Made by a program: the position numbers and the translations under genes. Positions 56,577-64,000 of a DNA stretch of 64,000 bases are shown here, one piece after another. Position 1 is the first letter of the stretch. Every line of letters begins with the position of its first letter. Origin of the DNA: an uncultured Flavobacteriaceae bacterium (GTDB lineage: Bacteria > Bacteroidota > Bacteroidia > Flavobacteriales > Flavobacteriaceae); NCBI GenBank assembly GCA_947495135.1, contig CANLXN010000005.1, positions 124,001 to 188,000 on the forward strand, given 5' to 3'. The notes under the pieces are model-generated. The model ran no database searches. It was given only the letters and a program-made list of their open reading frames with translations, and was not told where the DNA came from.

Positions 56577-58985
56577 ATGGAGGTATGTTTCCATTGCGGC
56601 GATAACTGTGTACAGACAGTTATTCAACATCAGAACAATTTTTTTTGTTGTCATGGATGTAAAACCGTTTTTGATATTTTAAACGAAAATGACATGTCAT
56701 TTTACTATGAGTTGGAACAAACTCCTGGTACTACTCCATCTAGATTTGAAGGTAAATTTGATTTTTTAGAGAACGAAACTATTGTTCGCAAACTTCTGGA
56801 ATTCGATGAACAAGGCACTCAAGTAGTGTCTTTCGTTATTCCATCAATTCATTGCAGTTCTTGCATTTGGGTTTTAGAGAACTTGTACAAGTTAAATTCT
56901 GCGGTGAAATCTGCCCAGGTTAATTTTCCGAAGAAGACCGTACGTATAACTTTTTCTTCTGAAAGTTTAAGTTTACATCATCTCGTTCTGTTACTATGTA
57001 AAATAGGATATGAACCTTACATATCGCTGGATGATGCCACTCAGAAAAACAATGTAGTGGATCGCAGTCTTATTTATAAATTGGGTGTTGCCGGTTTCGC
57101 ATTTGGAAATATTATGTTTTTATCGTTTCCAGAGTATTTTGAAGTATCAGAATTTTGGTTAGAAAAGTTCAAGCATATTTTTAGATGGCTCATATTTATT
57201 TTTGCAGTACCGGTTGTTTTCTACTCTGGCAGCGATTATTTAGTCTCTGCTTACAAGAGCATTCGCTCTAAAATGCTCAATATAGATGTACCTATTGCCA
57301 TTGGTATTTTGGTACTCTTTATTCGATCAACTGTTGAAATAACTATGGATTGGGGTACCGGATTTCTAGACAGTATGGCTGGGCTAGTTTTCTTTTTGTT
57401 GCTAGGTAAATTCTTTCAGCAAAAAACGTATGCATTCTTGTCTTTTGAACGAGATTATAAATCATATTTCCCTATAGCGGTAACCAGACTTATTAAAAAT
57501 GAGGTCCAAAATGATCAAGCGGTCCATGTTTCTGAAGAACAAGCTCAAGTATATGATTTAGTCGCAGGGGATAGAATAATTATCAGAAATGGTGAGCTTA
57601 TTCCTGTGGATGGTGTTCTCATAAAGGGGAACGCTCTTATCGACTATAGCTTCGTTACAGGGGAAGCAGAACCAATAGTAAAAACATCGGGAGATAAACT
57701 TTTTGCAGGCGGAAGGCAGCAGGCTGGTGTTATTGAATTAGATGTTTTAAAATCTGTTGAACAAAGTTACCTAACACAATTATGGTCCAACGAAGTTTTT
57801 GATAAAAAGAAGGCCAGTGTTTTTCAGACCATCACAGATCAAATAAGCAAACGCTTTACCATTAGTATTCTAACTATAGCATTGCTTTCCTCATTGTTTT
57901 GGGTGTTTTATCAACCTGCCATGGCACTAAATGTTTTTACTGCCGTACTCATAGTAGCATGTCCTTGTGCTATAGCATTGGCCGCGCCGTTTACATTAGG
58001 TAATTTGCTCCGCATTTTTGGAAGACATAAATGTTATATTAAAAATAGTGGAGTAATAGAGCAATTGGCGGGTATTGACACGGTTGTATTTGATAAGACG
58101 GGAACTTTAACTACCAACCATAAAAATGTAATTACTTACGAAGGTCTAGTTCTTAGTAGTGAAGAGCAAGCGTTGCTAACCTCTACCTTGCGGGCTTCTA
58201 ATCATCCTCTAAGTAGGTCCTTGTACGATATGCTCCAGGCATGCAATATCTGTACGCTCGACGATTTTAAAGAAGAGGTAGGGCAAGGGATTGTAGGTGT
58301 TTTAGACGACCATCAAATTAAAGTAGGTTCTTATGCATTCGTTGCCGAAGGGCAGCCCAAATTGGTTCAAACCAATCAAAACCAAACAACGGTTCACATA
58401 AGTATCAATGATACGTATCGAGGCTGTTATATTTTTTATAACGAGTATCGAAAAGGGATGGAGCAGGTGTTTCAATCACTTGCAACAGATTGTAAGCTCG
58501 TGGTGCTTTCTGGGGACAATGAAGGCGAAAAAGCACATCTTCAAAAAGCGCTTCCAGCTCAAACCGACCTTATTTTTAATCAGAAACCAGGAGACAAGCT
58601 TAACTATATAAAGCGACTTCAAGAAGAGGGTAAAAAAGTGCTTATGGTGGGTGACGGCTTAAACGACGCAGGTGCTTTGGCGCAAAGTAATGTAGGGCTG
58701 GTTATTTCAGAAAATGTAAATGTATTTTCCCCTGCCTGTGATGGTATTCTAGATGCGTCGAAATTTAAGGATGTTACCCAGTTCATTACGCTTTCGAGAA
58801 AGGGAATACATGTAATCAAATATGCCTTTATATTTTCACTATGCTATAACCTTATAGGATTAGGTTTTGCCATAACTGGTCATCTTGCGCCAGTAGTGGC
58901 GGCCATTCTAATGCCTTTAAGTTCGATAAGTATCGTTGTTTTTACAACTATTTACACCTATTTGTTAGGAAAGAAACTCGATTGA
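56577..58985 (+). CDS. ccoI: Copper-type P-ATPase for cbb3 oxidase assembly (CcoI/FixI)
   Basis: 802 residues. A Cys-rich N-terminus (CFHCGDNC and CCHGCKTVFD) is followed by an HMA-like domain with HCSSCIW, an intramembrane ion site CPCAIALAAP, the phosphorylation site DKTGTLTT and the hinge VGDGLNDAGAL. It pumps copper for cbb3 oxidase. The cluster ccoI-ccoS-ccoNO is the usual flavobacterial arrangement, but here the ccoS-ccoNO part has its own promoter. Confidence 0.93.
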   Translation: MEVCFHCGDNCVQTVIQHQNNFFCCHGCKTVFDILNENDMSFYYELEQTPGTTPSRFEGKFDFLENETIVRKLLEFDEQGTQVVSFVIPSIHCSSCIWVLENLYKLNSAVKSAQVNFPKKTVRITFSSESLSLHHLVLLLCKIGYEPYISLDDATQKNNVVDRSLIYKLGVAGFAFGNIMFLSFPEYFEVSEFWLEKFKHIFRWLIFIFAVPVVFYSGSDYLVSAYKSIRSKMLNIDVPIAIGILVLFIRSTVEITMDWGTGFLDSMAGLVFFLLLGKFFQQKTYAFLSFERDYKSYFPIAVTRLIKNEVQNDQAVHVSEEQAQVYDLVAGDRIIIRNGELIPVDGVLIKGNALIDYSFVTGEAEPIVKTSGDKLFAGGRQQAGVIELDVLKSVEQSYLTQLWSNEVFDKKKASVFQTITDQISKRFTISILTIALLSSLFWVFYQPAMALNVFTAVLIVACPCAIALAAPFTLGNLLRIFGRHKCYIKNSGVIEQLAGIDTVVFDKTGTLTTNHKNVITYEGLVLSSEEQALLTSTLRASNHPLSRSLYDMLQACNICTLDDFKEEVGQGIVGVLDDHQIKVGSYAFVAEGQPKLVQTNQNQTTVHISINDTYRGCYIFYNEYRKGMEQVFQSLATDCKLVVLSGDNEGEKAHLQKALPAQTDLIFNQKPGDKLNYIKRLQEEGKKVLMVGDGLNDAGALAQSNVGLVISENVNVFSPACDGILDASKFKDVTQFITLSRKGIHVIKYAFIFSLCYNLIGLGFAITGHLAPVVAAILMPLSSISIVVFTTIYTYLLGKKLD

Positions 58986-59102
58986 ATTGGAATTCAAATC
59001 GCTCCTATTTTTAGGCAAGGGTGGAAAATTACCTGGGAGCTGCGAAGTGGGATACTGAGCGTGTATTTAGAGACAGAAATATTTAAAAAGAATTTAGGAA
59101 GG

Positions 59103-59146
59103 TGACAAAAGTCATCTTTTTTAGAAATCATCATTGGTAGTTTTAC
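59103..59146 (+). promoter_or_regulatory. Crp/Fnr-type box and -7 element for cco operon
   Basis: TGACAAAAGTCA at 59103-59114, then 24 nt, then TAGTTTTA at 59139-59146. It is the only one of the boxes with 24 instead of 23 nt. Confidence 0.78.
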
Positions 59147-59165
59147 ATCATAATTTAAGATAGGT

Positions 59166-59375
59166 ATGAGTATTATTTACATGCTACTTGCGATAAGTGT
59201 TTTTGTCGCTCTTGTTTTTTTTGTTGCCTTCATCATGTCGGTGAGAAAAGGACAATATGACGATACCTATACACCATCTGTGCGTATGCTGTTTGAAGAT
59301 GAAGTCGTCAAAGAACAGCCCAACAGCGAAACCATAAAGGAAGAATCAATCCTATTGAAAGACCAACTAAATTAA
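59166..59375 (+). CDS. ccoS: cbb3 oxidase assembly protein CcoS
   Basis: 69 residues with one membrane helix (IYMLLAISVFVALVFFVAFIMSV), followed by RKGQYDDTYTPSVRMLFEDE. CcoS is needed to insert cofactors into the oxidase. It begins the cco operon and lies 2 nt before ccoNO. Confidence 0.88.
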   Translation: MSIIYMLLAISVFVALVFFVAFIMSVRKGQYDDTYTPSVRMLFEDEVVKEQPNSETIKEESILLKDQLN

Positions 59376-59377
59376 CT

Positions 59378-61582
59378 ATGGAATTACAAAAGTTTTATTA
59401 CGATAACAAAATCGTGCGCAAGTTTATCGTCGCTACAATGTTCTGGGGCATTATAGGGATGAGTGTAGGGCTGCTATTGGCCTTTATGTTTTTATTTCCA
59501 AACATCACAGATGGTATCTCGTGGTTAAGTTTTGGGCGTTTGCGTCCATTGCATACCAATGCGGTGATTTTCGCCTTTGTAGGGAATGCAATTTTTGCGG
59601 GAGTCTATTATTCATCACAGCGATTGTTAAAAGCTAGAATGTGGAAAGACTGGCTGAGTAATTTAAACTTTTGGGGTTGGCAAGCAATTATCGTAGGTGC
59701 TGCTATCACACTGCCATTAGGATATACTACTTCAAAAGAATACGCAGAACTGGAATGGCCATTTGATATTGCCATTGCATTGATTTGGGTAGCTTTTGGA
59801 GCGAACTTAATAGGTACTATCCTAAAAAGAAGACAGCGTCATTTGTATGTTGCTATTTGGTTTTACTTGGGAACCTTTGTTACGGTAGCTGTATTACATA
59901 TTGTAAACAGTATGGAACTTCCAGTAGGGGCGTTAAAGAGTTATTCAATGTACGCAGGAGTGCAGGACGCGCTGGTACAATGGTGGTACGGACATAACGC
60001 GGTGGCATTCTTTTTAACTACACCTTTTCTAGGGTTGATGTACTATTTTGTGCCAAAAGCGGCTAATAGACCAGTTTATTCGTACAGACTCTCTATTGTT
60101 CACTTCTGGTCACTAATTTTTATCTATATCTGGGCGGGGCCACACCACCTTTTATATTCTTCACTACCAGATTGGGCGCAAAATTTAGGCGTTGCTTTTT
60201 CGGTCATGCTTATTGCACCTTCTTGGGGTGGGATGATAAACGGATTACTAACACTTCGCGGCGCTTGGGACAAAGTTCGGACAGATCCCGTGTTGAAGTT
60301 TATGGTGGTAGCAATTACTGGGTATGGTATGGCAACCTTTGAGGGGCCTATGCTATCACTTAAAAATGTAAATGCGATTGCACACTTTAGTGATTGGGTG
60401 ATTGCCCACGTCCATGTTGGGGCGTTAGCATGGAATGGTTTCTTGACCTTTGGAATGATCTATTGGATGGTACCAAAATTGTTTAAAACAAAACTTTGGT
60501 CTACACAGTTAGCGAACCTGCATTTCTGGATAGGTACTTTGGGAATTATACTTTATGCCTTGCCAATGTATGTAGCTGGATTTCAGCAGGCCCTCATGTG
60601 GAAAGAGTTTAATCCAGACGGTACACTTAAATATGGAAATTTCTTAGAGACATTAGTAGAAATTATGCCTATGTATTGGATGCGAGCAATAGGAGGAACC
60701 ATGTTCATAATTGGAGCGTTAATAGGTGTTTACAATGTAATAATGACGGCAAGAGCTGGTTCAAAAGTAACAGACGAGCTAGCAGAAGCTGCACCTTTGG
60801 AAAAAGTAACAAAAAAGCGGACCAGTAAAGAAGCTTATCACACATGGTTGGAAAGAAGACCTGTAAAGCTTACAATTTTTGCAACCATTGCTATTCTCAT
60901 AGGTGGTATGGTACAAATTATACCCTCATTGATGGTTGATGAATACGTACCAATTATTTCCAGTGTGAAACCTTATACCCCGTTAGAATTAGAGGGGCGT
61001 GATATCTACATAAGAGAAGGGTGTGTAGGTTGTCACTCACAAATGGTTCGGCCTTTCCGTAGTGAGGTAGAAAGGTATGGTGAATATGCAAAAGCAGGCG
61101 AATTTGTGTACGACCATCCTTTCCTTTGGGGGAGCAAGCGTACCGGACCAGATCTGCTGCGAATTGGTGGAAAGTACAGTGACAATTGGCATTTAAACCA
61201 CTTCTATGATCCGCAGAGTTTGTCTTCAGGTTCCATAATGCCTTCCTATAAGTGGCTTATTAATACGGAACTCGATAAAGGAAATACCCAAACTAAAATG
61301 GAAGCAATGGTGACACTTGGTGTTCCTTACACTCCAGAAGAAATAGAACGTGCACAACAATGGATGTTAGAACAAGGAACTCAAATAGAAAAAAATCTAT
61401 ATACCGATCCCGATTTTGCTAAAACCTATGAAGCCGATAAGAAATATGCAAAAGAGAATGGGGAGGATTTCGTTGAAATGCGGAACCGTGAAGTGGTCGC
61501 CCTTATTGCATACATGCAGCGTTTGGGGACGGATATTAAAGTGAAAAACGCAGATGCATCTGTTTTAAATGTAAACGAATAA
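59378..61582 (+). CDS. ccoNO: Fused cbb3 oxidase subunits CcoN-CcoO
   Basis: 734 residues: CcoN (about 1-470, with multiple membrane helices and His ligands in RLRPLHTNAVIFAFVG, GHNAVAFFLTTPFLG and VIAHVHVGALAWNGF), then a linker, then CcoO (about 510-734, with one more helix and a CxxCH haem site GCVGCHSQMVRPF near residue 549). The fusion is known in Bacteroidetes and reduces oxygen at low concentrations. The haem-copper His set looks complete. It is followed 3 nt later by ccoQ. Confidence 0.95.
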   Translation: MELQKFYYDNKIVRKFIVATMFWGIIGMSVGLLLAFMFLFPNITDGISWLSFGRLRPLHTNAVIFAFVGNAIFAGVYYSSQRLLKARMWKDWLSNLNFWGWQAIIVGAAITLPLGYTTSKEYAELEWPFDIAIALIWVAFGANLIGTILKRRQRHLYVAIWFYLGTFVTVAVLHIVNSMELPVGALKSYSMYAGVQDALVQWWYGHNAVAFFLTTPFLGLMYYFVPKAANRPVYSYRLSIVHFWSLIFIYIWAGPHHLLYSSLPDWAQNLGVAFSVMLIAPSWGGMINGLLTLRGAWDKVRTDPVLKFMVVAITGYGMATFEGPMLSLKNVNAIAHFSDWVIAHVHVGALAWNGFLTFGMIYWMVPKLFKTKLWSTQLANLHFWIGTLGIILYALPMYVAGFQQALMWKEFNPDGTLKYGNFLETLVEIMPMYWMRAIGGTMFIIGALIGVYNVIMTARAGSKVTDELAEAAPLEKVTKKRTSKEAYHTWLERRPVKLTIFATIAILIGGMVQIIPSLMVDEYVPIISSVKPYTPLELEGRDIYIREGCVGCHSQMVRPFRSEVERYGEYAKAGEFVYDHPFLWGSKRTGPDLLRIGGKYSDNWHLNHFYDPQSLSSGSIMPSYKWLINTELDKGNTQTKMEAMVTLGVPYTPEEIERAQQWMLEQGTQIEKNLYTDPDFAKTYEADKKYAKENGEDFVEMRNREVVALIAYMQRLGTDIKVKNADASVLNVNE

Positions 61583-61585
61583 ATT

Positions 61586-61783
61586 ATGTTAAAATTTATA
61601 AAGGGAAACTTAGAAAATATCGATGGAGTTGAAATCTACCCTATGATTTCGTTGCTCATATTCTTCATCTTTTTTGTAGCTCTTTTTTGGTGGGTATTTA
61701 CTGCGAAGAAAGAACACATCACAGAGGTTAGCAACATACCGTTGAATGACGATACTATTAACGAAAATCAATCATTATTATGA
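61586..61783 (+). CDS. ccoQ: cbb3 oxidase subunit CcoQ
   Basis: 65 residues with one membrane helix (MISLLIFFIFFVALFWWVF), then TAKKEHITEVSNIPLNDD. Size and position fit CcoQ, though sequence conservation of this subunit is low. It overlaps ccoP by 4 nt. Confidence 0.8.
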   Translation: MLKFIKGNLENIDGVEIYPMISLLIFFIFFVALFWWVFTAKKEHITEVSNIPLNDDTINENQSLL

Positions 61784-62733
61784 AAAGTACAGCATCATTT
61801 ATAAGAATCATTGGTTTTGCAATTCTTGCGTTTTTGTTGTTGAATTGGATCGGAACCAAAGGCGACACTTCTATTTTTGTTGAACAACCATGGTTGTGGG
61901 GTGTTTATGGATTTCTCGTGTTGTTTCATATTGCCGGAGAAATATCTGCAGCCTCTTTAAAGGCGGTTCTTTTCAAAACTCTTTCGGAGGAAAAACAAAA
62001 AAGTTATATAGCAAACGAACAACTTAGGAAAGAGAACCAATTTAAATGGGCTCGGAGAATTTATAAGAAACTCCTTGGAAGTAAGGCCATAGAAGAAGAA
62101 CATGAGATAATTCTAGATCACAATTACGATGGTATTAAGGAGCTCGATAATGATTTACCGCCTTGGTGGAAATATAGCTTTTATGCAACCATCATATTCG
62201 CGGTGGTTTATTTAGTGCGTTTTGAAGTATTTAACGATTACAGTCAGGATGAAGAATACGCGGTGGCAGTGGCAGAGGCTAAAATCGAGATCGAAGAATG
62301 GAAGAAAACAGCAAAAGATTTAGTAGATGTTAATACAGTTACATTGCTTACCGATCCCGGAGATCTAAAAGCAGGGGAAAGCATTTTTACTGCTAATTGT
62401 GTCGCTTGTCACAAGGCAGATGGAGGCGGCGGTATTGGACCTAATCTTACAGATCCATACTGGATTTTAGGTGGAGGTATTAAAAATGTATTTAATACTA
62501 TTTCTGAAGGGGGACGTGATGGAAAAGGAATGATTGCCTGGAAAAACGATTTGAAACCAGCCGAAATGGCTCAAGTAGCTAGCTATGTATTGAGTTTTCA
62601 AGGTACAACGCCTGCAGAACCTAAGGAAGCAGAAGGGGAAATATGGATTGACCCAGATGCGGTAGAAGTAAAAACACCAGAGGTCAACGAAACTATACAA
62701 GACTCCACAGTGGTAACAGGGAATGATGAATGA
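61780..62733 (+). CDS. ccoP: cbb3 oxidase subunit CcoP with one haem site
   Basis: 317 residues: two to three N-terminal hydrophobic segments including the CcoP-specific WWKYSFYATIIFAVVYLVRF, and a cytochrome c domain with CVACHKADGGGGIGPNLTD near residue 207. Only one CxxCH is seen, while many CcoP proteins have two. The acidic C-terminus is 35 residues beyond the cytochrome domain. It forms the electron-entry subunit. Confidence 0.92.
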   Translation: MKSTASFIRIIGFAILAFLLLNWIGTKGDTSIFVEQPWLWGVYGFLVLFHIAGEISAASLKAVLFKTLSEEKQKSYIANEQLRKENQFKWARRIYKKLLGSKAIEEEHEIILDHNYDGIKELDNDLPPWWKYSFYATIIFAVVYLVRFEVFNDYSQDEEYAVAVAEAKIEIEEWKKTAKDLVDVNTVTLLTDPGDLKAGESIFTANCVACHKADGGGGIGPNLTDPYWILGGGIKNVFNTISEGGRDGKGMIAWKNDLKPAEMAQVASYVLSFQGTTPAEPKEAEGEIWIDPDAVEVKTPEVNETIQDSTVVTGNDE

Positions 62734-62754
62734 TTGAATAAATAACAGAGAGCA

Positions 62755-63069
62755 ATGCTAGTTTTAAATGAAATATCCGAATCGCTATCAAAAAGCAACG
62801 AACCACTTATCAAGCAAATCTATGATAATGCAGGGAAGACTTTATTGGCAATAGGTTTGCGAAGAGGTGTTGAGATGCCGGGACATTTAACATCCTCAAA
62901 AGCCAAGCTAATGGTCGTTCAGGGAGAGATCGATTTAAATACGGCCACAAATAGTTATCGTTTAGAACGATTTGACTCTTTTGATATTCCAGGAGATTTA
63001 AACTATTCTGTAGAAGGTGTTTATGACGCTGTTTTTCTTCTGTTAATAAGAAAGTCTAAAGAAAATTAA
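62755..63069 (+). CDS. Small cupin-like protein in the cco operon
   Basis: 104 residues. KTLLAIGLRRGVEMPGHLTSSKAKLMVVQGEIDL matches a cupin pattern in which GHLTSSKAKLMVVQG corresponds to the first metal-strand region; only one His is seen, so a metal site is doubtful. No known oxidase function. It lies 21 nt after ccoP and 2 nt before ccoG, so it is part of the operon. Confidence 0.7.
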   Translation: MLVLNEISESLSKSNEPLIKQIYDNAGKTLLAIGLRRGVEMPGHLTSSKAKLMVVQGEIDLNTATNSYRLERFDSFDIPGDLNYSVEGVYDAVFLLLIRKSKEN

Positions 63070-63071
63070 TA

Positions 63072-64000
63072 ATGGCAGAGCAGGGTCAAGAGAATTTTAG
63101 AGATACCATAGGTACGCTTAACGAAGAAGGAAAGCGTGCCTGGGTATTCCCTAAAAAGCCAGTTGGTAAATGGTATGAGTATCGTAAGTATGTGAGTTAT
63201 GCTTTGCTCTTATTTTTGTTTTTGGCACCCTTTGTTAAGATTAACGGTCATCAATTCTTGATGTTTAATGTGTTGGAACGCCGATTTAATATTTTCAGTT
63301 TTCCATTTTGGCCGCAAGATTTTCACTTGTTTGTGATTATGATGATTATAGGCGTTGTGTTCGTTATTTTGTTCACAGTGGCATTTGGTCGTTTGTTTTG
63401 CGGTTGGGTATGTCCACAAACCATTTTCATGGAAATGGTTTTTAGGCGAATTGAATATTGGATAGATGGGGATAGAGGAAAGCAAATACGACTTTCAAAA
63501 ATGCCTTGGAATAAGGAGAAAATAAAAAAGAGAGTGCTTAAATGGACTGTTTTTTTTATCATTTCATTTTTAATAGCGAATGTATTTTTGGCTTACTTAA
63601 TTGGGAGCGATCAGCTCATCCGTTATATTACGGACGGCCCTTCTAAACACCTTAGTACCTTGATCTCGTTACTTATATTCACGGGAGTATTTTATTTTGT
63701 GTTTGCTTGGTTTAGAGAACAAGTCTGTATCATAGTTTGTCCTTACGGTAGACTACAGGGCGTATTATTAGACACCAAATCTATTGTGGTCGCTTACGAC
63801 CATAAGCGTGGAGAGAAGGAAGTAGGGCGTGCAAAGTTTAAAAAGAATGAAGATCGACCTACCTCTGGAAAAGGTGATTGTATTGATTGTTTTGCCTGTG
63901 TGCATGTATGTCCTACGGGAATTGATATTCGCAATGGAACACAATTAGAATGTGTAAACTGTACTGCTTGTATAGATGCTTGCGACCATATGATGGAAGC
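63072..64000 (+). CDS. ccoG: Cytochrome c oxidase accessory protein CcoG, 3' end outside
   Basis: Begins MAEQGQENFRDTIGTLNEEGKRAWVFPKKPVGKWYEYRKYVSY and runs open to the window end, 309 codons visible. Five or so membrane segments, a CGWVCPQTIFMEMVFRRIE motif in the middle and two 4Fe-4S ferredoxin motifs near the end (CIDCFACVHVCPTG and CVNCTACIDACD). CcoG reduces copper during assembly of cbb3 oxidase. The C-terminal domain lies outside. Confidence 0.92.
   Translation, partial: MAEQGQENFRDTIGTLNEEGKRAWVFPKKPVGKWYEYRKYVSYALLLFLFLAPFVKINGHQFLMFNVLERRFNIFSFPFWPQDFHLFVIMMIIGVVFVILFTVAFGRLFCGWVCPQTIFMEMVFRRIEYWIDGDRGKQIRLSKMPWNKEKIKKRVLKWTVFFIISFLIANVFLAYLIGSDQLIRYITDGPSKHLSTLISLLIFTGVFYFVFAWFREQVCIIVCPYGRLQGVLLDTKSIVVAYDHKRGEKEVGRAKFKKNEDRPTSGKGDCIDCFACVHVCPTGIDIRNGTQLECVNCTACIDACDHMME

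Overview
This window looks like a chromosome segment of an aerobic to microaerobic marine-type Flavobacteriaceae (Bacteroidetes). The evidence is AT-rich DNA, few Shine-Dalgarno sites, promoters with the Bacteroidetes -7 element TAnnTTTG, a fused CcoN/CcoO cbb3 oxidase, WG-repeat and DUF proteins typical of the group, and a three-subunit acyl-CoA carboxylase. No rRNA, tRNA, CRISPR array or insertion sequence was found.

Layout. (1) 1-8.2 kb is the right end of a defence island, all on the + strand: the 3' part of a BREX brxL, a GmrSD-like DUF262/DUF1524 nuclease coupled to a divergent GIY-YIG protein, a small protein overlapping a serine recombinase, and a two-gene unit of a CHAT-family protease with a putative ADP-ribosyltransferase-like partner. 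(2) 8.5-20.5 kb is ordinary metabolism: biotin-dependent acyl-CoA carboxylase, DUF2237, an AhpD-like protein without its redox cysteines, pirin, a membrane AraC regulator, a serine hydrolase, a TauE exporter and a lipoprotein. (3) 20.5-28.1 kb is envelope transport: a metal-binding HMA protein, YoaP-type acetyltransferase with an Mla/MCE lipid transporter, patatin, and a MacAB/Lol-type efflux set. (4) 28.1-29.0 kb has no gene but holds a regulatory box, a promoter, several hairpins and a terminator, so it probably encodes an RNA. (5) 29.0-64.0 kb is a large stress and low-oxygen superlocus: upp, peroxiredoxin, persulfide oxidation, MscS, hibernation factor, eight tandem-domain universal stress proteins, nucleoside catabolism (deoC, deoD), thioredoxin, a FixL-like kinase, a receiver-CRP fusion, an ATP-cone nuclease, a beta-CASP RNase-like protein, Hsp20, a D-lactate dehydrogenase-like enzyme, an FNR-like regulator, and the ccoI-ccoS-ccoNO-ccoQ-ccoP-ccoG cluster running off the right edge.

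What ties region 5 and parts of regions 2-4 together is visible in the DNA. Fifteen copies of a TGAY-N4-RTCA palindrome (Crp/Fnr type) lie in intergenic DNA. Each is followed on one strand by a TAnnTTTG-like -7 element, at exactly 23 nt in fourteen cases and 24 nt in one. This geometry gives the direction of each promoter, corrects several start codons, and shows that one of these promoters (28.30 kb) drives no protein gene. Two candidate regulators are encoded in the same window: the receiver-CRP fusion at 43.1 kb and the FNR-like protein at 55.7 kb.

The items I consider most worth following up are the 15-site regulon with fixed spacing, the orphan box-driven RNA, the CHAT protease plus ART-like pair in the defence island, and the FixL-like kinase with a collapsed FixJ/FixK-type regulator. 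No database search was run; family assignments come from motif and sequence recognition.
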